DNA of 64,000 bases, taken from contig JBBHKE010000584.1 in the NCBI GenBank assembly GCA_037447655.1, positions 62,001 to 126,000 on the forward strand. The letters are read 5' to 3'. The position numbers and the translations under genes were made by a program. Shown piece after piece: positions 50,631-62,465 of the stretch. Every line of letters starts with the position of its first letter. Positions within the stretch are counted from its first letter, which is position 1. This DNA is from Zygnema cylindricum. Its lineage: Eukaryota > Streptophyta > Zygnematophyceae > Zygnematales > Zygnemataceae. The notes beneath the pieces were generated by a model that was not told the DNA's origin, searched no databases, and saw only the letters and a program-made list of their open reading frames with translations.

Positions 50631-50815
50631 TCCATCTCACCACAAGGGAGTATTCTTTCTTTTTCCTTATGTCATATTCACATTTATTCTTTTGCACGAT
50701 GTATATCCATTCTTCCCTTTTCATTCATTTTTCGTTTTTATATATGGTTGTGAGCATGATTTGGCTGGTTAGGATGCATATTTCACCTTGCTTCTCACTT
50801 ATGCACGACAAATTG
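50631..50815. repeat. Direct repeat, second copy
   Basis: Matches 49302-49490. The pair could be short LTRs of a non-autonomous element or the product of a duplication. No primer-binding site or polypurine tract was seen. Confidence 0.85.
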
Positions 50816-51409
50816 GATGCAATTATCGTCAGGTAAGGATCCCCCAACAGTTTCTTTCATCGAGGGTTGCCTCGACCTAACACCTCTACAATTGAGAATT
50901 GGTGCCAACCGGGCTCATTAGTTACAATCGTGTTTGCCATTTCCTTCTATTAGAAGAATGTCTAGAGCCACACACGCCTAACTCTATAATGCGATTTCGC
51001 GTAAGCAACTCTCTTGAAAAACTCACGTAGTAGGAAATCAAATTTTGGAGTCATAAAGGAAAATGGATTCACAAAAAGTAGGCCATATAACAGATTGCAA
51101 TTTAGCGAATGAATCTATTGCATGTTGATTGAGTACAAGCGTATAATTTGGACCTTGTCTAAGTAATAATACTGATCCTGCCTTGTCATGTATGCTTTGA
51201 ATACTCTCTATGGAAGATACAACATGTTTTGTGTTTCCCTACTTTATTTGTACTTAATGAATAAATATCAAACTAAGTGGCAGAAAAATGATGAAATGTC
51301 ACGTGTCCTAATTCCACCGCTCATAATAAAAACATGAGAGGAGTCATAGAACACGTACTAAGCTAAACCTAAAGCTTCTTAAAGATTGGGTGATTTCGCT
51401 TGAGACGAT

Positions 51410-52475
51410 TGCAAAAAAATGTCGAGATTGCATGATTTGCCAAAGCAAAAAAAAATATTGCCCAAAATCTCATAAAAAACGATACCTAGGACTTGGCTTG
51501 TTGTTACACCAATTCTTGCCTCCTAGAGTATATCTTATCAGTTTTCTTCTACACGTCGCTTACGTCTCGGGTTACTACACCCCTTGCCCTTATGCCATAC
51601 CCAATATGTTTGTGGTCAATCTATAGATGAGCAAGGGATCCATTTGCTACGTTGCTCACACGGTGGGGAGCATACAACAACACACGAAATGGTTTGCGAT
51701 GCAGTCGCTTTAGTGGGTAGCAAAGCATGATCAACGTGAGGTTTCGCATATACTCTCGATAAGTTCAAAATCTAAAGGAATACGCGGCCCTCGCATGGAT
51801 CTTGTGTTTTCGCATAGAGAAAGAAAAATAATAGGTCATGTGGTCTCCAGAGGCCCTAAGAAATCCCACGATTTCTCACGCACGACATTACATACTGGTG
51901 TTGCGGCTCGAGGTGTAGCGACCTTCAAAGTACGTGACAATGTGCATAGAGGCCTAGCTGACAACCTCATACCATTTGCTTTGGAAAGTTTTGGAACCTT
52001 GGCCTCTTCCTCGGACAACTCCTTACCTGATTGCGCTCGGTTGTCTTTTAAAGTAAGGGGAGGTCCTCAACTCTCATGTTAGATTTCTATCGACAACGTA
52101 TCCCTATTGCCCTTCAGCTCTCTCAATGTTTGGCCCTTAGGTTCGGCCCTCATCCTACAGAGCGCGGTGGTGAATGATGGTCGTAGACTAAGAGATTTAC
52201 CTCCGCGCCACCCGACGCACGTAGATGATATTTGTAATTTTGACCTTTAGTGTGGAATTGTTTTAGATTTTGGGTTGACGATCCGAGTTAGTGGATAGAG
52301 TAGTTTTTAGTGCTTTTATGGTTTTGTTTTTGTTTTCATGCTTTTACTGTTGTTTTGATTTTGTAGTGTTTGTTTGAGTTTTTTCATCTCTTACCTTTAA
52401 TGGTAGTCAACAATTTTACATTTCAATCATGTTTTGTACTTCGATGGTTTCACCATCACATTTTTCACGATAAAA
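51410..52475 (+). mobile_element. Second LINE copy, 3' part only
   Basis: Frameshifted pieces match the C-terminus of the LINE at 10-15 kb: RRLRLGL then QYVCGQSIDEQGIHLLRCSHGGEH near 51600-51670, then MDLVFSHRERKIIGHVV (51795), then a YRQRIPIALQLSQCLAL piece near 52085. It ends with the same hairpin and ATAAAAT tail (52443-52475). It looks like a 5'-truncated insertion. Confidence 0.8.
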
Positions 52476-52970
52476 TATATTATTTTACTCGAACTGGCAT
52501 CACTATTTAAACCGCGACCCTTGCAGGTTCCAGAAGCCAAAAGCCGGCGGTTCCAATTCGATAAGCAATACGTATTTGTGGCGCATGCAGCAAAGCGCCA
52601 AAAATCAGGCTACTTTGTATGCACCAATTTTGGAATGTAGTATCAGCCGTCATCCGTACACAATGTACTATCACTTTTAGCACAGTAATCGGCTTCCGTA
52701 CGGGTGCACATTAAATCTACCGTGGCGCGTCGGTTCGTATTTTTACAAAATATGACGAACATGACAAACCCGACCCCATCAACAAATAGACAAAACTACG
52801 CGCGGGAAATGCGGTGCGCCGAAAGAGTGATCACCGGCGGCAGTTGACTTTTGGAATTCGATTTCCCCATGAAATACATCTAAATAAGTATTACAAAAAG
52901 TTTTCAAATAGGTGTCTTTGATTTAGAAAAGAAGTTACGCTACAAGATCGCCGATCTGAAGTTGTTCGTC

Positions 52971-55900
52971 ATGGCATCTTTCTTTTCTAGAAAAAAATCT
53001 ATGTTCTTGTTTTTGACCTTCTTTTTCCTTTTGGTAAGCAAGACAATTGCATTTAAAGATACAAAATTTACAATAGATGAGGAGACTTCGAGTGAATTGG
53101 ATGCAAATGGGTTCATTTTGAATCGTCGTCTCGTCTCTAAAAACTCGTTTAACCAAGAAACATTCGAAAAAATATCGTTCCCAAAGCCACCTCTTTTTTT
53201 TCCCAAAAAATGGGATCTCTCCGAGAAATTCTACCAGCTAAGAAAAAAAAATATCTTCAACCTTTATGAAAATATCAACCATTCAAATGCAGTCGACTGG
53301 CGGCTGACAGCTATCACGACAAGAGTTGAAGATGCCGGAGAGGTAAGAATAAGTTGAGTCGAAAGAACGCAAGGATAAAAAACTTACATGGAATTAGTAA
53401 TAAGTGAAAATCTATGATATGCAAATTTTTAACAGTTTTGGGGTAATCGTCGACGCTTAGTCAAGATATAAAACAGAAGCCACCGAAAAACTTGAAGAAA
53501 CATCAGATTCTCTGTATAGCTGTTGATGATTGAACTATAAAGGTTTCTTTGAAGCAAAAACGAGTAGACTGGTCCCCAAAATATTAACAGCAAGTCTCCT
53601 CTATCTCCTCCCCACTCTCCCTCCCCCTCTCTCCCTCCCCTCTCTCCCCATTTGTCACCCTCCTCTCCCATGTTAAGTTAATTTCCAATAATATGCCATT
53701 ACAATTTTTGCATTTTTTTCTTTTACTCTTGCCTACTTAACTTTCTTTACTTTTTTTTATTTTTTATCCTTTGAATCTCCGCAAATACCTTCTCCTGATT
53801 AAATCTCTTCCTGCGTTTTTTTTATTATTTCCTTCCTTTCTTTCCCCCTTCCCACCCTTCGTATTCTTCTCACTTCTTTTTGCGTTTTTTGTCGTTTTGT
53901 GAATGTCCAGTGTGGCAGTTGCTGGGCTCTTGCAACAGCAGACGCTATTGCCATGATGTGGGCCGTGTTTGAAGGAAACGGAAATATAAAACACAAATGT
54001 CCGGAATATCCGGATTATTCTCCTTCGGCTTCAGCTCAACAAATTGCCGATTGTCTCGGAGTAAATATTTGTAATGGAGGTCACCCCGAATGGGCTCTTC
54101 TATACGCGGTTATTAACAAAGGTCTTACAACGAAAAACAGTTATCCATATGTCGACGAATCGCAGTTCGGGGAAACTCAGACGTGTCGGAAAGACGACGC
54201 AAAATCGATTTGGTTCAAAGTTTGTTTTGTTCGCTTTTTGTTTTTTTAACTCTTTCAAGTTTTCTATTCTTCATTTTACCAAAAAGATTGTGTGATTAAA
54301 TTCAAGAAAACATCTTAGTTTCTAACACCCACAACAGTACTTCAGCTGATTTTCTAAAATGAAATAGGTTTTTAAAAACGTTTGAAGTCATGAATGAAAA
54401 CAATGATTCTGATAGGAATGTTAGGAATTTGCTAGAAAAAAAAAACGAACTAGCAAAAGCAGAAATAAACAAAAACAACGAATACAAGTAAATTCAATTG
54501 AAAATTCATTCCTCATTGAATTTTGAATCTGAACCTTAATTACATTTCTTGGACTCACATATACTAAGTTTTTTGTTTTGATTTTCCAGGTGTCTGATTG
54601 GGGACAGGTCCCAGCAGACGATGAACTATCCCTAATGAAGGCTGTATCAGTCCAACCTGTTTTGAGTTTTATTTCCGCAACTGGAGATTTTGATGTATGT
54701 TTTTATTTTAGTACCCATATTTTTTTTTGGCATTTCAATATTTGAATAAATCCCACCAGAAAATTCATCCTTATTTCTTCAAGCATTTAACTCACGCATG
54801 TTATCAAAGTAAATGTACAGGAAGACTTTCTAAGCAAAGATTATATTCCAGTTGTTTCGAGTCCACAATAAGTTTGGTTCCTACAAAGAAAAACTGTGAT
54901 AAGGACAGTTTCAATTCCGGTTTCCTCCTCTCTCCAAAACCCTCAGTCATTCCAATTTCCTCTTCCCTCCTCTTCCTTCGCCTCAAATCCTTCCATACCT
55001 TTTTTACCCCTTTCAGCGAGACCAGAGAGCTCTCTCCTTCCTCCTCCACACCTTAAAAACCCACCTTAATTCCGGTTTCCCCTTCCCTCTTTCACTTCCC
55101 CCTCTCCTCCTCTCATTCTCCCCTCCTTCCAGACCTTCGACCCCTTCTCTACAGAAGCTGGGATGAAATCCTCCATTGTCTCCAACGAAACAAATTGTAC
55201 GGATTGCAACAGAAAATGCTCCCCCGTAATTCCCATGTCCGCTGTGTACGACGGCAATTGCAGTACGGAAATCAACCATTTGGTTATTATTGTGGGGTAC
55301 AATCTGACCGAGCCACGTCATTGGATAATAAAGAACACACGTGGCACTCAGTGGGGGGATTCCGGCTACATGAGGATCGCGATGAATGGGGAACCGGGTG
55401 GAAAATGTGGAATCAATAAGTGGGTTTGTTTTTTATTTATTCTTTTTTTGTTTATCTCGATTTTTGGTTGGGGGGCGGGGGTGGGGCGCTGGGAGGGAGG
55501 AGGATGAATGGGGTGGTGGTTTTTCTTTGAAAAAAAGTAATAATCATCAGAACTTTTTCTTTTTCATTTTTTTGTTCACTATTTCTTTGCCTTATATATA
55601 CATTGAGACATATGAACATACTTACATACATCCACCATTTGTATCTAATAATCACTTGTTTTTTGTTTTGTTTCCACATATAGGATGCCGGCCCTTTACC
55701 CCATTTATATACCCACCACCGGAAAAATGTGCGAAGAATTTTACCCCCCAGTCTGCGGTGTCGGTCAATGCAATCAATTTGTCAAAAATGGCGACAATTT
55801 TATAAATTGTACTTGTCCCATGGGATATGTCAGTTATAAATCCGTACTTCCAGGATGTGCCAGGAATGCCAGCTGTCAGATGTATGGAAATTCTCTTTGT

Positions 55901-58900
55901 GGGAAAGGATCATGTATTGATATTATCGAGAATCCTGGAGAAATAAGATATTCATGCAATTGTCCTCATGTAAGTTTCTTTTTTTTTCCGAAGTGGTTTT
56001 CTGATAATTTTTTTATTCTTTTTTCTTGGTATGTTTCTTGAGCTTTTCATAAAATATTTTTTTTTCTGCACAATTTTTTAGATCGTTGTTGCTATTAATC
56101 TTTTTTCAGGTATGTTTTTGGGTTAACTGTTTATGTATCCACTGACTTTAGAAATTGCTTTTGGATTAATGAAAATCAAACTTCTTTGTGCAATTTTGTT
56201 TTACTGAATATTGTCGGGAATGATGAATCCTTGGTGGTTACTTTCTGCCTTCTTCTCCTGATTATGTGGCCTTCTCTCTCCCTCTAATGTTTTTTATCTA
56301 TCTCTTCTTCTCTCCCTTCTTTTCTCTCCCCCTCTCACCCTCTCCCTCTTCCTCTCCCTCTCCCTCTCCCTCTCCTCTCCCTCTCCCTCTCCCTCTCCTC
56401 TCCCTCTCCCTCTCCTCTCCCCCTCTCTCTCCTTCTCCTCTCTCCCTCANNNNNNNNNNNNNNNNNNNNNNNNNNNNNNNNNNNNNNNNNNNNNNNNNNN
56501 NNNNNNNNNNNNNNNNNNNNNNNNNNNNNNNNNNNNNNNNNNNNNNNNNNNNNNNNNNNNNNNNNNNNNNNNNNNNNNNNNNNNNNNNNNNNNNNNNNNN
56601 NNNNNNNNNNNNNNNNNNNNNNNNNNNNNNNNNNNNNNNNNNNNNNNNNNNNNNNNNNNNNNNNNNNNNNNNNNNNNNNNNNNNNNNNNNNNNNNNNNNN
56701 NNNNNNNNNNNNNNNNNNNNNNNNNNNNNNNNNNNNNNNNNNNNNNNNNNNNNNNNNNNNNNNNNNNNNNNNNNNNNNNNNNNNNNNNNNNNNNNNNNNN
56801 NNNNNNNNNNNNNNNNNNNNNNNNNNNNNNNNNNNNNNNNNNNNNNNNNNNNNNNNNNNNNNNNNNNNNNNNNNNNNNNNNNNNNNNNNNNNNNNNNNNN
56901 NNNNNNNNNNNNNNNNNNNNNNNNNNNNNNNNNNNNNNNNNNNNNNNNNNNNNNNNNNNNNNNNNNNNNNNNNNNNNNNNNNNNNNNNNNNNNNNNNNNN
57001 NNNNNNNNNNNNNNNNNNNNNNNNNNNNNNNNNNNNNNNNNNNNNNNNNNNNNNNNNNNNNNNNNNNNNNNNNNNNNNNNNNNNNNNNNNNNNNNNNNNN
57101 NNNNNNNNNNNNNNNNNNNNNNNNNNNNNNNNNNNNNNNNNNNNNNNNNNNNNNNNNNNNNNNNNNNNNNNNNNNNNNNNNNNNNNNNNNNNNNNNNNNN
57201 NNNNNNNNNNNNNNNNNNNNNNNNNNNNNNNNNNNNNNNNNNNNNNNNNNNNNNNNNNNNNNNNNNNNNNNNNNNNNNNNNNNNNNNNNNNNNNNNNNNN
57301 NNNNNNNNNNNNNNNNNNNNNNNNNNNNNNNNNNNNNNNNNTATAGCATTTTTATACTTCTCCTTTACAATAAGAAGTGGGTTTATAGGCCTGTTCTAAG
57401 CAGGTAAAAATGAAGCACGGTTTGTCTTGTTAACCCTAAAGAACGTCTTTGACAGAGTAAAAAAAACAGCTATGGTTTTTCTAACTTTTCTTAGTGTGGA
57501 CTTAGTTCTTGGCATTTTTATATGTTTATAGTTTTAAAATACTTCTTCACAGTTTTTGCCTTAAACAATGTAATAACACAAGAAAAACTAGAATTACCCA
57601 TAAATACTTTTGTTTATATTTTTGTTTGGATTCTTGCAGAAAATTGGGTCAAGATTTAACATAAAAAAATCAAAACTGATACAGAAAAACAAGGGCTTGA
57701 ATTGTCGGTCACCCCTTTTTCCTGGTGAGAAGAACGAAAAAAAAAAAAATACAATAAGAGGAACTTTATTTCTTTTTATGAAGAAGAAAGAAAGTAAGCA
57801 AAAAGAATTAAAAGAAGAAAATGACAAAATGATAATTTTTTTTGTTTTTATATTTGTTTTCATAAATACCCATTAAGATCAAAAAGAACACAATAATGTA
57901 ACAAATTCCGTTTTTGACACTTCTTCATAAAATTTTGATATTTGTATATTTTTACGGTTCTTGATTCAGGTGTGATTCTTTTCAATCTTTTTGGTATCGA
58001 CAAAAAAAATGAGACAGTTTCTGCAAGAAATCCCAATTGTTCTGTTTGGCACGAAGTAAAAATGGACGAATCTTGTCCGGATATTTGGGTGAAGAATAAC
58101 ATTTCCTCTTCATATTTTTACGATATAAATCCCTCTTTACAGGTGTGACATACATTTTTATTCATTTTTCTTTTAACATTTTTTTTATAATTTTTTTGTA
58201 AATCTGAGGATTCATTTTTCTATTTATCTATGCTGTATTTATCTCATCTGTTTATCTAGCGCCGGATGTTTTGCGTTTCTTTTTTTCTATTTTTGAATTA
58301 CTCTAATGTTAGAAACCCTTTTTTTTAATATGCCCATATCAAATGTGCCAAATCTAATAATTACACACAATAATGTCTCATCATTAACGGTTTCTGACAA
58401 ATTTTTCTTGTTGTTTTTTCGTTTTTTTCTATTTTTCCCTTTTTTTTTACAAATACACATCATATATATGTTATTGCTTAACATAATGTAGTGCCAACCA
58501 CCCTACCTTCAAAAAGGCATGAAAGTCTGTATTTCAAACGCTGTTTTAAATAAACAAAACAGATATTTCCCTCCTATTCCTCCCTTTCCTCCATCTCCTC
58601 GCTCTTCTCCCCCTCCACCCGAAAACATCTCTTCTCTTACCTTATCCAACTTCCTCCCATACATCATCTCCCCAAATGAAACTTTCCAAACAATAGTCGA
58701 CCGGTATTCGACTCGATGCAAAAACTTGAACAAGAAATCCATCAAAGAAGTCAACTTCCTAAATTCCCACCGTACCACACTAGTTCCGGGACAAATTATT
58801 CAAATTCCATGCAGCGGAGCTAAAAAACCTTTCGCCCCATGTGGTTGTAAAGACGATGGAACAAGATGGTGTTTAAATGACATAAATATTCAGTCAAGAT

Positions 58901-59428
58901 GCGGCTTAAAATGCGCCGGATGTTACGGAAATTGTGCCAGAGCAATCCCAGGGTTCTGTAATTATTGTAAATACGGTTGTGAAAATAGGCAAGGGCTTCC
59001 TCCGGCCGAAAAACACGATCCGAGATGTCCGGGAACTTGTCCTTTTCCTGGAAGAAAAAGGACGTGTAGATTAAATGTACTTGCTTGTAGAGACGCCTGC
59101 GCGAATTCAGCAACCACTGTAATGCAGTGCTTACGAAATAGTGTGGAAAACTTGGATAAACTTTTCAAGGAACAGTTTACAAACTGTATGTACTCGTGTT
59201 ACGTGGTCCGATTTGTAATTCATTCTCCATTTTGTCCCTTAATGTGAGTTTTTCTAAACTATTATCACGTTTTCTATTCCTTCTGTTTTTTTTGGTTGTT
59301 TGTCTTTTACCAGGGGGTTTGTTTTTTTGGTAAATGATTAATGTTGTTTACTTTTTAATTTCACCGGTATTCCAACAAAGTAGTATTTCAAAAAAATTAC
59401 TTTTTTTCTTTTTGTTTTCAGGCCATAA
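52971..59428 (+). CDS. Secreted papain-family protease with EGF-like, LysM-like and Cys-rich parts
   Basis: Exons: 52971-53342, 53911-54219, 54590-54694, 55133-55419, 55684-55969, at least one lost in the gap, 57970-58142, 58492-59243 and probably 59422-59428; all joins that can be checked keep frame. Residues 1-27 are a signal peptide (MFLFLTFFFLLV core). The peptidase C1 domain has catalytic C128 (CGSCWAL), H311 (INHLVIIVGYN) and N330 (IIKNTRGTQWGDSGY). The propeptide is short and has no ERFNIN motif. The oxyanion Gln expected six residues before C128 is Ala122. Exon 5 adds an EGF-like C-rich segment (CTCPMGY). Exons 7-8 hold a LysM-like unit (DESCPDIWVKNN...YDINPSL) and, after a Pro linker, a second one (SPNETFQTIVDRY...LVPGQIIQIPC). 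A tail with about 25 Cys follows. It is likely extracellular or vacuolar and glycan-bound. The function of the combination is inferred. Confidence 0.92.
53588..53670. repeat. CT-rich tract in protease intron 1
   Basis: CTCCCTCCCCCTCTCTCCC-type run on the sense strand. Confidence 0.9.
56266..56449. repeat. CT/CTCCCT microsatellite at the gap edge
   Basis: (CTCTCCCT)n-type run that ends in the assembly gap, in the intron after protease exon 5. Such a tract probably caused the gap. Confidence 0.95.
56450..57341. other. Assembly gap (892 N)
   Basis: Unknown bases. Exon phases on the two sides differ, so the gap or its edges probably hold one or more exons of the protease gene. Confidence 1.
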
Positions 59429-59429
59429 C

Positions 59430-60228
59430 TAGCCCATGAGGTGACTGCATTGCTTCGTGGAATATCGACAAAAAACTATTTTAATGTGACACTGGAAGAA
59501 AAAAACAGTTTTTATTTCATCCAAATCATAAAATGTTTCTAGTCTTTTTCTCCAGTTGAAAAGGTTTGTAGTAAGTTACATACTTTCATGTACTTTGTTG
59601 GTTTAAGTTAGTTTAAACCCAGTAGCTATTGAGGGTTTTATTGTCTATTTGGCCAAATTTATTTTTTTACACTAATGCTACCACATTTGCATCTTTTTGA
59701 AGTGAACTCCAAATAGTAACAATGATATTTCATTAACATACTGTCTCTGTAACATGAATTTTATTTTTTTCTGCCATGCTTCTGTGATTTTTTTTCTCTC
59801 TACATGCGGTTTATTCCTTAAATTCACTACAAGCCAAGTAAATCGGACAAAATCTCCTTGAGAGTAAATATTTTTGTTTGGCTTGCATATCATTCGCCCT
59901 TGAAAGTGAAATAAAGATAGTTAATTTTGTTAACATTTTCAGTTGAATTTTTTTTATTGTTTTTGGCAAGGCTGATCTGTATGGAAGTTGCTCTGAGGTA
60001 AGGTTGTACCCACATATATATACACACACAAACAAAAGTAAGCATTTACATGATTCACATCTATGTGCTGATAGTGTCAAAACGAAGCACATACTGCACA
60101 ACACAAAATCGGAAGCATAAACAAGCTCTCCTAAGCATTCACATTGACATTTCCAAGGCAAATTAACTGAGCAAAATACACATACAATGTTGATTCTTCT
60201 CACTCACTCAAAAATCTCTCCTCACTAC
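59430..60228. other. 3' flank of the protease gene
   Basis: No further gene. AATAAAG at about 59910 is one possible polyadenylation signal. A short TATATATACACACACA run lies near 60018. Confidence 0.4.
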
Positions 60229-60231
60229 TTA

Positions 60232-60988
60232 GGGTATGTCCCCATGTACTTGTAACTTAGCGAACTTCCTTTGTATTTTAACGCGGATCCAGCGGACCCG
60301 CTTTTCAAGTGTCCCTATGTGTAAGAACGTATCGTAAGTTACGTTTGTGACGATTGTATACGTCGACAATACCTATGACGGTTGTCAACGTCTACAATCT
60401 GTGTTGTCGGACGTTGTTTTTTGGAACTGCTTGTGTGACGTCGCATGCCTTACCGTGACATTGTAGACGTACCGCCTTCCACCCTGTACCGTTTCACGGT
60501 TGACGAAGTTGCACTTTGCCTTTGCGTCTCCTATCCGGTCGACGTGAAATGGCATCGGAATCTCGAGACCCCTGCAAAAAAAAATCCGTACTGGACGAAA
60601 ACGGACAAAACCCAACAAATTGTGTAATTTTCTTTGTCGTATTAAATGCAAACGGACAAAACATAGCCACTTCCGTACTTTCCTTTGTCTTCGAAAATTA
60701 CGGCACGTGCGAATATGTGTTCCTATTTGTTTATACAAAATCCCTAGTTTTAAAACACATCGCGCATGTGTTTTAAAGATAAGGTTGAAGATGACGTTTT
60801 TTGTCGTCGAAGTGGGTCGAAAAACACAAGACGACAAATTTTCGTACATCCTAAGTTCGAGGGTGACGCAAATTGTACTCTACAAATTTGCGATTCCTTC
60901 GTACGGTTGGAACTTAGGCAGTACGACGCTAAGTTTTACAGGAAAACGACAGGAAAAAACCCTTACTTATGCACATGGGGACACACCC
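60232..60988. mobile_element. PIF/Harbinger-type MITE with TTA duplication, inverted copy of 1-606
   Basis: Ends GGGTATGTCCCCATGTAC and the inverted GTGCACATGGGGACACACCC close the element, with TTA at 60229-60231 and 60989-60991. Length is 757 bp. It gives the full-length structure for the truncated copy at the window start. Confidence 0.92.
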
Positions 60989-61249
60989 TTAGTCTCTAGA
61001 AACGTCTAACACAAACCGTACTAAACAGCACTAAAAATAACGGCCATTCGCACGGTACCATGTACATTGTACAAAACGAATGCAAAAGAAATAATTAAGG
61101 ATCAACATAAGGAACCGAGCAAACGAATCTGCACTGACACATAGAAACCGACTACAATAATGGGCCAATACACGAATTCACAGAATGTTTTAAAATTCCC
61201 CCTCTCGTTGTGGGAATCCTCACACAAAAATTATAATAAGCTTAATTTA

Positions 61250-62465
61250 GATCTTCATGTTAGAAATACATGTTTGACTTTGTGAGCATATCTGCCACCT
61301 CCTCAATAGTGGCGCAAAAGAATCCTTTTTCTATCACAATATGTATCACAAAATGCCATTAAATCCGAATGTGATTTGTCCTCTTAGGAAACACGCCATA
61401 GAACTCGTGCTATCTAGAAATATTTTCATTTATCCAACATTAATTCGTAATCCTCCTAACATTTCCTTCACCCAAACTGAAGCCTTCGTAGTATGGCATG
61501 CTACCATGGAATATGGCATGTCGCGATGTACTAAACTCACTAAAACTTAGTGACACTGTTGGCCACGGCTGGGAACTCCACGAAATCACCTCGAAAACAA
61601 GTAAATGCATATCATGGATGTTAGATTTCCTAGAAATCCGGGATTCGGCATGTCCCACACCTGGGAAAACTGAGCCGGCCAGGGTTCGAACCTGGGAGCT
61701 TTCACTTCAGGTGCGAACGACTACCGCTGTGACACCAGCTCGATGTAGAGACTGGCGGATCCGCACCCATTTATTACGAGCGGCTCGAGTATGGATATTC
61801 CATATTCTACCCCGTATTGGACCGGCTTCACATGCCAATCCAACAATGGAGTGGAATTTCCGATGTCAAAATCTCACTCCAATTGGCATCACAATTAGCA
61901 TAACACTCCCATTTGTCACTCATTGAACACCAAATGCTCAAAGTACCGACCAAATATCGAAAGATTGCTTCCCAATGAGTCTTCTTCGGTGCTTCACAAT
62001 ACCTGTTGACGATTGAAACTGCAGCAAAATGTCCAACTTTATCCAGACACTCAAGTACATAAGGCAACTAATTGCCTCTCTATACGGACATGAACGAACT
62101 ATCTTAAGATCCTTCGTCTTGCAAAGCTAAACTTTCGGATCCAAAAGAGTAGAAAGTGGCTTAACATCAGTCATTAAGGATCGCGCCAATACCTCCGTCA
62201 GTATTGCTCTCGACAAAACGTGATACTTCTTCAACCATCACAAGTAATCTCAATTCCCAAAATATGTTTCGATTCTCCCATATCCATAACCTTAAAATGT
62301 TGACCGAACCAACAAGGCGCGTAGGACCGAAAGTGTGGTTCAACGCAACACAAGGAACCGAATGAAAGAAAATGTGCGTCAAACAAAGTAATGTATCGAA
62401 CAAAGAACAAACATTGATTGATAGAAGAATTTAGACAGAACCCTAGACCAAAACATTGTTTCACC
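61250..62465 (-). pseudogene. Second copia relic: RT end and RNase H
   Basis: Minus-strand pieces in copia order: DMGESKHILGIEITCDG (RT end, about 62280-62230), CEAPKKTHWEAIFRYLVGT and CYANCDANW (about 62000-61880), ISWSSQPWPTVSLS (about 61590), and EEVADMLTK near 61300. Stops and frameshifts are many. A purine tract AGAGGGGGAA (minus, about 61205) may be its polypurine tract. A tRNA-like unit interrupts the RNase H part. Confidence 0.8.
61672..61741 (-). other. tRNA-derived sequence inserted in the copia relic
   Basis: 70 nt with a complete acceptor stem (GAGCTGG with CCGGCTC, one G-U), anticodon stem TTCGC/GTGAA with loop ACCTGAA, and a perfect T arm (CCAGG-TTCGAAC-CCTGG). The D arm is poor and position 33 is C, not U, so it is probably not a working tRNA. 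It resembles 43672-43743 and is likely the same SINE family. Confidence 0.6.

Noticed and set aside
49302-50815. LTR pair of the gag-pro relic
   Set aside because: Both copies lie downstream of gag-pro, not on either side of it, and no primer-binding site or polypurine tract is seen. Kept only as a direct repeat.
56266-57399. Open frames spanning the N gap
   Set aside because: They consist of undetermined bases and a CT repeat.
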